This document shows, in pieces, positions 47,835 through 58,997 of a stretch of 64,000 bases of DNA (its first letter is position 1; the number at the start of each line of letters is the position of its first letter). The stretch spans positions 469,501 through 533,500 of the forward strand of contig WPIO01000029.1 in the NCBI GenBank assembly GCA_009760855.2. The letters run 5' to 3'. The position numbers and the translations under genes are program-made. Source of the stretch: Cristatella mucedo (taxonomy: Eukaryota > Bryozoa > Phylactolaemata > Cristatellidae). Under the pieces are notes generated by a model that saw only the letters and a list, made by a program, of their open reading frames with translations, did no database searches and was not told the DNA's origin.

Positions 47835-48611
47835 GAAGACCTAGTCGGTTATTAAGCGAGAAATCTGGGAGCCTGGAGCAACTGAAGCAACTGCCGGTTG
47901 TTTTTTTCTGTGGAGCCAAACAAACAGTGTTGCTCTGATGGAACTTACATGAAAGGCTGTCAGAGCGAAATAAATCCTACATGCTGGGTGCTGCCAGCGC
48001 AACGTCGCAAAAAAAAAGTGTTCACTGAAACTTAAAATGAGGAATTTCTACTTGCCAAGACTCGTGAAAAATAACTAAAAATTGCAACTGAATTTGTAAA
48101 GCTGAGTTAAAAAACAATATTCCGTCCCATTTGAGGCAGTTTTAAATGTTAAAAAAGTGTTTTTGATAGTGGACTTGAGCCTAGTATACTATCTCTTTCC
48201 TTAAATCTGATACTTGTGTACTTTGACAATTTCTTTATGAAAAAATGTTGCAACTTTTTTGTGATCGTTTTGCACATACTGTGTTCTGTAGTATTTTTTA
48301 CTAAGACCTACAGCTGTTGATTGCTTCTTCCTCGAGTTAATGCCGCATACGCAAGGCACTTTTCACTAGGTTCACTTGTATGCACTGTTTTACTTGTATC
48401 ACTGCCCTAAACTTTGAGTTGTGCTTCAATCCAATTTGCAGATAATGGCTTTTCCACACTTACAGTTGCCACAAATGTGCAAGTAAAGACTTATAGAACT
48501 TTTTATCATCTCCAAAAAAGGTTGCACATTCCAGGAGCTGTTGTAGCTATGAATTCTCAAAACTTATTTGCAACTTGTTATGACAATACAACCGCTCTCA
48601 CTGCTGAAAAC
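47835..48611. other. Intergenic, no gene recognised
   Basis: AT-rich, with one 67-codon plus frame (48414-48617) lacking motifs. The hAT element starts within the end of this frame. Confidence 0.4.
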
Positions 48612-48619
48612 ATCTAGGA

Positions 48620-51312
48620 CAGGGGTGTCCAACACGTGGCCCGCGGGCCACAACCCGCCGAGGTCTTCTATGCGGCCCGCAACGTTATCCCAAAAATATT
48701 TGTCACTCCTTGTTTTTCGTTAATTTTTGATCATTACAAACGGCGATATAAGGCGCTGTGATGCACTTCACGCGCGCGTGAAGCGTGAAGGTGTCCGAAT
48801 GGCTATTTCCGCGTGAACGTAAAAAATCGATTTATTTTGCTAGCCTTCATGTGAACATTTTGGCGTGAAGGGGTAATATATTTGTGCCATTACGATCACA
48901 GGTATAACGCTTCCTCAAGCGGAATTAACTGTTTCACACTGTGGATAGAAAAAAAGAGCCGTTTCTCAGCTGCTGCTGCATGAACTGGAATCAGTCAGGT
49001 AGGTTTTTCAAAAAGCGCGTATTGCTCAACTTACTTACTACTACTAAGATATTTCTGTGATAAAATATAAATTAATCAATTCGTAACTGATCTGTTTTTT
49101 TATTTCACAGAGAAAAATGGCGGCGAATGTGAATACTAGCAAAAAACCGAAAATTGACGCAGAAGGAAGACTTTCCAAGGCATCTTGGACTGTAGACTAT
49201 TTTGTAATGGAGCGCTTCGGTAGGATAATGTGCCTAATATGCCAAGAAACAATTGTCGTTGCAAAGGAGTACAATTTTAAGCGACATTTTTCAACAAAGC
49301 ATGGCGACAGGTACAACAGCCTGACTGGTCAACTTCGAATCGATCGCGTGAACTCGTTGAAACAGAGCGTCATCGGACAGCAGTCATTGTTTACAGCAGT
49401 CAGCAACAAGTCTGAGGCTTCAACCAAAGTCAGTTTTGTAATAGCTAAATCTATAGCTAAGCGGGGAAAGCATTTTCCGATGGTGAATTTGTTAAGGAAT
49501 GTCTCAGGCTGTTTACTGGTGTGGTCTGTCCAGAAAAGAAGTCAGAAGTAGAGAAAGTCAGTCTTTCTCATCAAACGGTTACGAGAAAAGTTGACGAGCT
49601 CGCATCCAACATAGAAGAAAGTCTCACTAAAAGACTTGCTGAATGCGAATTTTATTCTCTTGCGCTCGACGAAAGCATGGACAATAGCGATACGGCTCAA
49701 CTGTCGGTGTTTGTACGCGGAGTAACAGGAAAGTTTGTCATTATCGAAGAACTGTTGGATATATGTTCAATGAAGGGCAATACAACGGGGAGGGATATAT
49801 TGGATCAGGTCAAGAGGGTCCTCACAAAATTTAATCTTCTGAAACTAAATTAATTGGTTTAACCACAGACGGAGCCCCTTCAATGACAGATAGACACAAT
49901 GGATTTGTATCTTTAATGGTAAAATTAGTACCTCACAAAATTGTCAGTCATCACTGCATCATCCACCAAGAACAGCTATGTGCAAAGGTCCTGAGCATGC
50001 AACATGTAATGGACAATGCAGTTTTAACAGTCAATGTGATAAGGTCTCGTTCGCTAAACCACAGACAATTTCAGGCTTTCCTTGAAGAGTTGGGATCAGA
50101 TCATTGTGATGTTATTTATTTCTGCCAAGTCCGTTGGCTAAGTAGGGCAAACACGTTAGCCAGGTTTTGGTCACTTCGGGACGAAATAAAAATATTTATG
50201 ACAGAAAAGGGAAAAGATGTTGGCTTCCTCGATGACCAGCAGTGGTTGAATGACTTGGCTTTTTTAGTGGACATGACGAAACATCTTGCAGATCTTAATG
50301 TCAAACTCCAAGGTAAGGATCAACTGGTCCATAAAATGTATGAGTGTGTTGTCGCGTTTGTGTAAAAGCTGAAACTTTTCCGGAAACACTTAGATCAGAA
50401 GAAACTGTTAGATTTCACAACACTAGCAACAAGATCGCCTGAAACGCTGGCTCATATGAAGTACTCCACTCTTGTTAGCAAACTTGTTGATGAATTCGAA
50501 GAGAGGTTTCAGGATTTCCAACAAGGTGCGGATGACATGAACATGATTAGTAATCCATTTAATATCGATCCCTCTGATGCACCTGATGAATTTCAACTCG
50601 AACTAATCGACATTCATAATGACAGCAATTTAAAAACTGCTTATGATCAGCATGACTTTGTTACCTTTTACAAGCAGTATGTTTCATCAGAGTCTTTTCA
50701 TAACCTAGCCAAACATGCTCGCAGGTATATTGCACTTTTTGGCAGCACATATTGCTGTGAACAGCTTTTTTCCAGACTAAAAAATGTGAAAACAGAGACT
50801 CTATCCGTTCTCACAGATGAACATTTATCAGGAATCCTTAGAATTGCCACATCCACTGTTGCAGCAGATGTCGACTTTTTGTGCAAACAGAAACAATGCC
50901 AAATATCTCATTGATGCCTGCAGTGCAGAAGACATTGAATACCTGTGGCATTTAATTAATCCGAAGACATTAATATTATGTGAGTCCTTGTCATGTAATT
51001 TTGTAAGTTTTATAAGTTTCTGTCTTCATGTTATTAAAATAAAAATCCAAAAGAAAAGATTGGCCATAATATCTGTCGAATTATTTTCCAGGACACATGA
51101 TAAAAAATTTTATTATTCATTATTTTTAATTATAATTATGCTAAAAAATACTATTGTATTGCGGTTTATTTATTAAGTATAATAGTAATAGTCATATTAA
51201 ATTACGATCTTATTTTCTGATGCGGTCAACTATGCCAATTTACATGTGGCCCCCCGGACCTTTTAAATTTTGAAATGTGGCCCCCCCAACGCAAAAAGGT
51301 TGGACACCCCTG
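48620..51312 (+). mobile_element. Autonomous-type hAT DNA transposon, 2693 bp
   Basis: The 14-bp perfect terminal inverted repeats CAGGGGTGTCCAAC (48620-48633) and GTTGGACACCCCTG (51299-51312) are followed inward by related GTGGCCC words on both sides. The target duplication atctagga is perfect at 48612-48619 and 51313-51320. A splice-acceptor-like tttttttatttcacag lies just before the transposase ATG. The perfect duplication and few coding defects point to a fairly recent insertion. Confidence 0.95.
49117..50914 (+). pseudogene. hAT transposase, GTF2IRD2/EPM2AIP1-like, lightly broken
   Basis: The transposase would bind the element ends and catalyse cut-and-paste transposition in the nucleus. 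It starts at ATG 49117, right after the acceptor-like site, with MAANVNTSKKPKID. A BED-type zinc finger follows (MCLICQ at about residue 38, then HFSTKH). Frameshifts lie near 49465 and near 49850. The hAT core includes ALDESMDNSDTAQLSVFVRG, LTTDGAPSM, CIIHQEQLC and VRWLSRANTLARFW. A stop is at about 50363, and the C-terminal dimerisation region is CCEQLFSRLKNVKTETLS with LTDEHLSGILRIA. It ends at TGA 50914. Two shifts and one stop prevent a full product. The family assignment is by wording of motifs, from memory of domesticated vertebrate relatives. Confidence 0.88.
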
Positions 51313-51320
51313 ATCTAGGA

Positions 51321-52020
51321 ATTTCAAAGTCTACGGGACATGCGAGCGTAATTGAAAACGATTAGTTTTAGCTAAATTTTAAATTCATATTCTTATATTC
51401 CAAATGTGAGTGAGTATTTCGACGTTTGCATCACTTTCTATAAATTGAGCGGCCTCTCCTCCTATGGGTTTGCATCAGCTAGTGAATCATCAGAGATTTC
51501 TGTTTACCGGACTCAAATACATGGAATACTATTTAGGTTGAAGAGCGTGAACCCTCAAAAATCGCAGTGTTTCCAATTTGATAATTAAAGACCATGTGTA
51601 CAAGCGTCTAGCTGCGCAAAGGCTCAGTCGCTATGACTTTGTGACCCCAGCCCGTAGCTATCACTCGATGTTGCAGCCAGGCTTTCATTTTTATCCGTTC
51701 ACCTAAGAGATAATCTTCTCAGTCTTTATATATATAATTAAATAAATATACGGTAATAAGAAGCCTTAAGACAACATTACATAATTCAAAGCGCGATTCG
51801 ATGTTTATTTTTAGCTACGACATAGTATGTTGTAGCTACACGCGCAAAACTATCAATTATCTTCCTTGATATTTTTGACATTACACTCACCATAGCCGCT
51901 TGATTTTGATATTACCACTAATTGGACCTGTACCGAACATTCGCTTAGTATTCACTTGGCGGCCAACTGCGTTATTCTGCATTCTGCCGAATAGCGGCGG
52001 TGGGATATAATTCATTTAAA
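51321..52020. other. Intergenic, no gene recognised
   Basis: AT-rich, short frames only. Confidence 0.4.
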
Positions 52021-52156
52021 TATAATTCATTTATATAGCACCCCAAGAGAACTTAATCTCTATTCAGGCGCTTCACATATGCCTCGGGGCTTGAGCCCAG
52101 ACCTCAGTTAGACCTTGGTCGGGGCGAGCACCTTAACTGCTAGACCAAACCAGCTC
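52021..52156 (-). mobile_element. SINE-1, near full length
   Basis: Minus strand from gagctggtttggtctagcag through the B box (tgggctcaagcccc) to agttctcttggggtgctat and an AT tail. Confidence 0.88.
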
Positions 52157-52164
52157 GGATCGAA

Positions 52165-52430
52165 TACTTTACTTATTACCAACCAGCGTTACCGCGTCCC
52201 CTGCCATGATGACATTTAAAAAGAAGCTTAAAACGCAAATTTGTATTAAAGCATTCAGTGGAAGTTTGTGATTCGTTCTTCTGGTGCGTGTACCTGCACA
52301 CATGTTGCCTGCTGCTTTCGAATGCACCTCCAAACATTCGGTAATGTTTTATACGCCGGGTCTATAAAGTGCCTAGAGAGAAATTCAGTTCTCTGGGGCG
52401 CTGTACCAATGTGTTATTATTAAGCGAGAT
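52165..52430 (+). mobile_element. LINE-A 3' end, 5'-truncated
   Basis: The end of the ORF (MMTFKKKLKTQIC-like) is followed by a 3' UTR and the 3' terminus gttctctggggcgctgtacc with a ttattatt tail. Confidence 0.75.
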
Positions 52431-52434
52431 CTTG

Positions 52435-53830
52435 GGCTATTTATTAGCGATTAGCTATTATTACAATTATGCGCCTTAGAGCTCGGAAATCATTTTTAGG
52501 GGCAGCAGGTACAGCCAAGACGGGCGCTGCTCTTGCTGACTAAGTCTGCCCGGACTGGAAACCGCATCATCCCCGTTTGTAAAATTCTGTGTAGGTGGTA
52601 TTGGGTAATAGCTGACGACACTTAGCAGGCGTTTTGTGCTCATCTTAGTGAAAATTTAGTGTTCTACATTAGGAAGATTATGACTGCCGAGACACTATTC
52701 GCTGTTCCTGAATTTTAAAGGCTAGGATCTATTCTGCAGCGATCTGTGGTCAGGCGTCATATGTGCCAAAGTCGCGTATTAGTCAGATCCGTTGGCTCCA
52801 TGCTTTGAGCCAGCCAGTAGTGGATATCCAGGTGCGAGTTGTGCCCAAGGCTTTGCGCCGGTCTGCAGTTTAATGGTTCTCCGGCTGCCGGGCGAAAGTA
52901 GCTGTACGCCATGGCTGACGCTCTATGCCTGTAGCCCTGTGTCGCGGTCGAATAGGCTTTGCTGTCTGAAGTAGGATCTTGAGAAGTAAGTGCTGAAAGC
53001 TTTGGTCCAAAATTTTCGGCGAACCTTTTCGACGGAACCTTTTTGGAGGCTCGCAGCCGAGCAAGCGGCCTAGCCCAGATCGGACCTCGGACAAGGAGCT
53101 CGTGATTTAAAGTCGTCGTGCAGTTTAAATGCTGCTCATACGGGTTTTCTGACGCAACCGCCAAATGCTAAGAGCTTCGCTGGCGCCAGAAAGGCGTTTT
53201 GGTAGAAGCGCGTGGCAATGTGCATGTATGGAGAGCTGGGCGTGCTGCATCGGGTGCTTTCAACGCAGCTCTTTCTTGGTGAGTACGCGCCACGTTTATT
53301 ATTAATAATATAGTTTGCATTAAGCCACAAGAGAACCAAATATCCATCCAGTGCTGCGCTCTATAGCTGTGGAAGCGAATATCAAAAGTTAATGGCTAGC
53401 AAGGTATTATGCGCAGAAAAGCATGCAAACGTATGCACGCGGCATGTTTAGACAGGCCTGCTTAATGCTCTACAAGAAGACACTCGGGGCCACTGATTAG
53501 TGTCGTCATTTTTGAGTTCTGTGTTTATGGACTCTGAATGCTGGTAGCATGTGCCCACCATCCCTCGGCATTTGCATCGATGCCCACCATCTTGTCACGA
53601 AGTGCTGCGGCGCTCGAAGTCCTGGCGCGTATGCTTTTGTTGCTAACGTATTTTCAGGTGTGCTTCCGAGCCCACCAGTCTGTCGGTATACGCTCCTACA
53701 CCCACGACGCACCGCTGCTACAGCTTCGTCGGACTTTCGTAACTTTGTCGGTTTCCCATACTCTCGTGATGATATTGATTATTGACGATACTGATTGACT
53801 CTTGCAGATCGAAATAGTTTATGGATGCCG
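52435..53830. other. Intergenic, no gene recognised
   Basis: Frames of up to 135 codons on the minus strand (52757-53164) show no domain. No element ends were seen. Confidence 0.4.
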
Positions 53831-54606
53831 CTGCCTCGATCGGAATTCGTGAATTACAGAAGTTTCAGAAGTTACATGAGTTACAGAAGTCAAGATCGGA
53901 TGTCACAAATGCATTCACAAATTTAGCTGTAGTATCCCTCTTCAACAAACCCGAGTTTTAGCAATGTTACTTAGCTGAAAGTAGGCAGACTTGATTATGG
54001 AGCTGATGTAGTCGTCTAATTAAACCGTCTTAACTTTGGAAGAGGACATTTAATTTTCGTGCAGATTTAATAGGGGATATGCTGGTGAAGCCTATCTTGA
54101 GCGTTATGTTTTCCAATTTCTGAAACACGCTTGGTTTGCCCATAACCAGCAAGTTTCTTTTTATCATCATTCAATTTAAGAAAGTTTTCTGGCATCCATT
54201 TGCGGATGCCACCAATACATGCACATTCAACAAGGGAGCTCGGAGAATTCGATGTGCTGGAGGGCTTGGAGGGATCAAAACAAAGGTACAACTGAGTTTC
54301 ATCTGCATAGAAGCGAAAGTCTAGATTGTGCCTGATAATCAGGTTGGCTAGAGGAAGAGTATAAACCGTGAAAAGAAGCAGACCAGGCACGGAGCCCTGC
54401 GGTACCCCATACTTCAAAGGTTCTTTGGATGATCTTTGTCCATTCATATCAATACTCTGGAGTCCGGAGCTGAGATAGGACCTGAACTATTGCAATGCAG
54501 TGCCAGTAATGCCCAGGCGAGATGAGAGGCGCTCATGAAGGACTTGGTGATTGATAATATCAAAAGCTGCCAAAAGATCGAGCAAAACAAGCAGAGATAG
54601 TCTACC
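53831..54606 (-). mobile_element. LINE-A internal fragment with RT core
   Basis: Minus strand. It encodes a LLDLLAAFDIINH-like block (54.6-54.5 kb), then in one frame YGVPQGSVPGLLLFTVYTLP and FYADETQLYLCF, then WMPENFLKLNDDKK. The catalytic YADD reads YADE, which would abolish activity. The left part (53.83-54.0 kb) resembles 2.10-2.21 kb. Both ends are truncated, and a SINE-1 abuts the right side. Confidence 0.8.
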
Positions 54607-54608
54607 TA

Positions 54609-54732
54609 AGTCTATTAAGGTGCTCGCCCCGACAAAGGTCTGGCCGAGGTATTGGGCTCAAGTCCCGTGACATATGTGAAGCTCCTAAATAGAGATTGAG
54701 TTCTCTTAGTGCACTCTACAAATGAATTGTAT
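54609..54732 (+). mobile_element. SINE-1
   Basis: Starts in the A-box region (attaaggtgctcgccccg), with B box ttgggctcaagtcccg and tail gattgagttctcttagtgc. Confidence 0.82.
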
Positions 54733-55213
54733 ATTCATAAGTAGGTCGTTATACACCCGAAACAATGCCGACTATGTGGAGTGATTAGCTCTAAAACCAG
54801 GATTGTGTAGAACGCAGCAGCTACGCACTCTCAATCTTACCACGCCGCTCATACATCGACCTAGAAACACACTCACTGCCTAACGATGTAACAAGAGCCC
54901 ATGACAAAGACGCTTGCGGAAAGAATTCTGCTGATTGTGACACAAGGTTTTACCCGTTTTCAGAAACTGGCATGCTCTCAGCGTTCCAGTGCTTCGCGAG
55001 ATCTCCTGAAGATTTTGGGTAATTTTTGCAGCTTCGCTTCACCAACTCGCAAGTGTGAGAATAGTCAGTATCGAAGCGAGCGGGCACGGCCACGGCCGGC
55101 TTACGTTTTGACCACGTGCTGCTGCTGCTGCTTCGACAGCGTTCTCAGAGCGATGCTCTCTGAATGCTGCCATTCAAGGCCACGAATTTCGCTCTGACGA
55201 CAACGGCTCTCAC
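54733..55213 (-). other. Probable intron of the 55.2 kb exon; nothing else recognised
   Basis: Lies downstream, on the minus strand, of a strong donor (GTGAGA at 55208-55213). No further exon was identified to the left. Confidence 0.35.
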
Positions 55214-55309
55214 CTGTTTAGCTGCAGCTATCTCGCGACGCCGCTGCAGGACAGCCTTGTAGTCGCCATCGAGGCTTGGATTTTCCTCATCGTAGAAGTC
55301 GAAATCCAT
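55214..55309 (-). CDS. Putative coding exon, acidic 32-codon peptide (parent-like copy)
   Basis: Minus strand. ATG at 55309 in context TTCAATGG, with an in-frame TAA 21 bases upstream, so the Met is the likely start. It encodes MDFDFYDEENPSLDGDY...RRREIAAAKQ in exactly 32 codons and ends AAACAG|GTGAGA, a near-consensus donor. It shares YDE-x-NP, DY and RRREI with the three X-repeat copies and the same length and phase. It differs from them at many third positions and shares no flanking sequence. That pattern suggests protein-level constraint and a real gene whose first exon was copied into X. Function and later exons are unknown. The gene would run leftwards. Confidence 0.6.
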
Positions 55310-55544
55310 TGAAGAACCGCCGCCGCCGTGTTAAGAATGAGACAGATGTCTGGAATGAGCGGTGCAAGCGTCCGCCCCAACAGTCACCGCTACGCTTTTG
55401 CAGCGATTTTCTATAGCTTGAGAGCCACTTATTTCTCTGTATGTGCAGAACCTGTATAATACAGAGTTGCATAATATATGGAAAATTAGGCCCCTCAAAA
55501 TCTCAAAATCAGCTGTAAATAAGTAAATATTAACTTATTCAGCA
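55310..55544. promoter_or_regulatory. Possible 5' flank of the 55.2 kb exon
   Basis: GC-rich next to the ATG (a GGC repeat), then ordinary sequence. No TATA box is obvious at a fitting distance. Called only because the exon seems to start the protein. Confidence 0.2.
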
Positions 55545-55680
55545 GATTTATTTTGTATAGCGGCAGAAGAGCCTTAACGACTATCAGCCCCCTTGCAGTT
55601 GGCAATAAAGGATCGCCCACTGCAGGACTCGAATTCACGAACTCAATCATGAAGAGGAAACATCTTACCTCCTGGGCTAT
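55545..55680 (-). mobile_element. SINE-2
   Basis: Read on the minus strand: B box gtgaattcgagtcctgca, body gatcctttattgcc and end ttctgccgctataca. Confidence 0.75.
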
Positions 55681-55684
55681 CACG

Positions 55685-56658
55685 ACATGTCTGTTAAAAA
55701 AGTTTCAGATAACTTGTACTCCTACGCCATTAAACCCAGTGGCGTGTGAGCTCATTGGCTGAGCCGATCACCCGCGAACGGCTCTCCACGCTTCTCCATG
55801 CGCTCTACGATCCGCCGGGTTCGCCATATTGTACTTGCATATTGTACTCGCGTTACGTATACAACAAATCCTGCAAGCGCGTGAACAGTCAGCAGCGCGT
55901 CCGGCCAGTTACGGTTAGGTAAAAGTTAGCTAGTTATTTCCGGTTAGTTACAAGGTCAAGCTTGGGACGGCCATCGCCTTCCACGGCAAGCAGCTCGAGC
56001 GCTGCCCGAGCAACGCCCTCGAGCTGACACGTTCACTAAGTGGGCGTCGAGCAAAGAGAGGGCCACGACGTCGACGGGAAGGTCGATGATGAGGATGAGC
56101 CAGACGAGGAGGACACATCCGAGTTCGACCGCATCGAGGTCGGCATGAACCTGCATGTGTCAACGACAGCAGACCTAGTCCCGTAGCGGAGGAGACGGTC
56201 GTCCCCGCGCTCCAGTAGAGCCAGGACATGTGGTTTGAACAAACGAAAGAGACAAATCGAGAGGAATAGCCGTTACCTCGGCGCGAACGATGATTTTGGT
56301 CAAGGATTTTTACTTTTTTATTGAACAACGTATATACTGTATCATACATGACTGGATCGGAAAACTCGCATCATACAGGGCAATATAGCAACCGCTGCGA
56401 AACGCGATGTTCGGGACAGCGCGCCCAAGGAATGGCTGGCTATTCTTTTACCATTTCAATTGTAAGCGAGCAGCCTCAACGCCGAAACCAAGCGTGCCTT
56501 CTTGCTAACGCCGGTCGTGCGCAGTGTAAGCTCCAAAATGAGGATCTGAGAAAAACAGCGGTTTGCTAAAAAGAAAAATCCCTCTCCTCCTGCCATCGCT
56601 GCTCCGCTGGCAATTGACGTGTGCTTTTTGCAGTCGTCGCGGGCCTGGTGCATGCCAT
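55685..56658. other. Mostly unassigned; contains a possible acidic exon relic
   Basis: At 55965-56186 on the plus strand, one frame reads GTAIAFHGKQLERCPSNALE. Shifted by one base, another reads VDGKVDDEDEPDEEDTSEF and DRIEVGMNLHVS before a TAG at 56184-56186. Such an acidic stretch is unusual for random sequence and may be a frameshifted coding relic. Family not recognised. The rest of the stretch has nothing I can name. Confidence 0.3.
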
Positions 56659-56659
56659 C

Positions 56660-56793
56660 TGCATAGCACCCTAAGAGAACTTAATCTCTATTCGGGCGCC
56701 TCGCATTTGATATACTGGGCTCGAGCCCACGACCTCGGCCATCAAATACATTCACCTTGACCTCGGACGGGGTGAGTACCCTGATACCCTAGG
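56660..56793 (-). mobile_element. SINE-1, diverged
   Basis: Minus strand. A-box region cagggtactcaccccgtc, B box gtgggctcgagccc, tail gattaagttctcttagggt. Confidence 0.78.
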
Positions 56794-58864
56794 CCCGGCA
56801 CTCAGGTCCAGAGCGCAGGCGCCCAAGCGGCCTAGGGCTCATGCGCGAACTAGATCTTTGGGGGCGCGGCCGAGAGCTGCCCGCTACCTTGCCTGCTTCG
56901 CCGAATGGTTTCGCCCGCCTGTGAATTAGCCAACCCACTGGTCGGAGTGTGCAGGAGCTGCAGCCGGTGCGTGGCGTTAATCGGGGAGGTGGTAGAAACT
57001 GGCTAGACTACTGAGCACTTGCTCGTGCCTCTGCGGGTCGTCCTTCTGTGAGGATCTTTCTTCACGCTAGCCTCTCAGCTGGCAGTCCAACTCTGGCTGC
57101 AGTGGAGCGGCTTGGGCTGCGGTCGCTCCTCTGCGGAGTTGCAATCTACCCCTCATCCGGTTCGGCACGCGGTGTCGCTTTTTCTCCAACATCGGTGGCA
57201 GGGCCAACTCTGGGTTCCGATAGCTTCTGTAAAGGGCTGCACTAATCGCTTGCGCTTTATTACGGCGATTCGGTCGATCGGGCAGGCTAGACCTTGCGCT
57301 TGCCCTGCTTTCGCTGCAACCCGCTGGAGCTGACAAGCGACGGCCGCCACGCTCGCTGTCACCATCCAGTGCAGCATTCCGACAATGCGTCCGCTGCCCG
57401 ATTCGTAATCGGCGAGCTGATGCATCTCGGTCAAGCGTGGCCGGACTTCGGCCTCGGGGCATTTCGTGTGGGAGCTGGGGAGAGCTCCACCTTGCCCGAT
57501 ATACGTCTAAAGGCTACCGAAGGTAGCAGCGAACGACTGGTGAGACAGGTATTTCCTGGATCCACTAGTCACGATGAATGGCACCCGAAAAGGACAGTCG
57601 CAATAATCCAGCTGGCGTGGATGACCACTGGATATGGCAATATTAATCGTTCCTGACATTTGTTTGATGCCCCTTTATCGAAAAATGCTAACGCAGCTGC
57701 CATTGCCGCACAGCTAGCACCAGTAACGACACAGCGTCCCATAAGCTCGCACGCATAGCGACTGTGCGGAAAGTGGGGAAGTCACCTGTGAGGAAGTCAC
57801 ATCACCAGGCTGCTCGCCTGGTGCCGCGGAAGTCGCCAATCATTCACGCCTGTGGCGTACACACGATAGGGCCACAGACGAGGTCGGGAAATTAAAAGGT
57901 TGATGCATTGCAGACAAGCTTCGCGGGGGTAGATGCTCTATGAAATGGGCAGAAGAGAGAGAGAGAGAGAGAGGGGGGGAGAGAGACAGACAGGGAGAGA
58001 GGGGGAGAGACAGAAAAACAGAGACCTAGAGAGACAGAGAGGAACATTGAAAGAGATAAGGACATAGAGACAAAGAGAAATGGGGCAAAACGTATAAAGC
58101 AGGAGCACATGATTAGATGTTGGCATCAGTGCTGTGGTAGAGTCAGACGGCAAGCAACGATGAGCATTACAAACAGGAGAAGATTAAGCTTGAGCGCCTA
58201 CGAGTACGGTCAGCTGAAAATGAAAATGCATGACACTGAAAATGCATAACAGCACTGGAAGCGGACGCGATGTAGCAGATAAAGATCGAGCGAAAGCGAG
58301 AAGCTGTTCGCACTAAGTCCTCGCGCTGGCCTTACCAGCTTCGGTCTTGTCCGCCGACTGCTTTTAATCAATTCGTTAAGCTGTACTGTACTAGCTTCGG
58401 CGACCACGTGAGCAAATAAATAACCTATGGAATCTCAACAATGACGCCAGCCCTGATTGGCTTGTACCCTAGGTGCTTCAATCGATTCGTCTGTCGACGA
58501 CGATGGCGGCACCAGGTACGGACTGAGAGAGCACTCTAATGTGCATCGGTGAAGTTTTTCCCGTGCTATTGCAACCTGCGGCGGCAACCGCTTCGGCTGC
58601 GGCTTGCTAGTTATGGATCGGCACTTCGTTCCGCTCAACTGCCTGCATCCATCGGCTACAAAGCGCAGGCGTTGAGCTACGTCAAATCGGGCAGGGGCAA
58701 AATCGTGCACTCTTTAATTCTTAATTGCATTCTTGAGAGAGTAGTGAGTGCAAGGTTGCCAGAGCACAACAATGAGCTGATATGACATGTGCAGTCTAGG
58801 TGGCCTCAGCTTCCGTGTTACCGATGTGACGTTCCAGCACCATGCAGGCGCGTGGGCTAATGTT
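56794..58864. other. Intergenic, no gene recognised
   Basis: GC-richer around 57.1-57.5 kb with overlapping frames of 90-130 codons on both strands. None has a domain, and they mirror one another as GC-rich shadows do. A GA tract lies at 57.95-58.02 kb. Confidence 0.4.
57952..58085. repeat. GA-rich low-complexity tract
   Basis: A short pure GA run followed by GGGA and GACA variants. Confidence 0.92.
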
Positions 58865-58865
58865 A

Positions 58866-58990
58866 ATAATGATGAAAACTTTGTATAGCGTCCTCAGACA
58901 GATTAGTCTCTTTCTAGGCACTTTATGTGTGCTATAAAAGAAGCTTGACCATGTGGTTAGTAGTAACCTGCTCAGTGTCAACATGCATTG
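58866..58990 (-). mobile_element. LINE-A 3' end fragment
   Basis: The tail tttgtatagcgtcctcagac and tctctttctaggcacttta on the plus strand are the reverse of the family 3' end. It abuts a second, longer copy. Confidence 0.7.
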
Positions 58991-58997
58991 TGTCGTT

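Noticed and set aside
57067-57656. Overlapping frames of 90-130 codons as genes
   Set aside because: Frames occur on both strands over the same GC-rich stretch, share no motif with any family I know and lack splice signals.
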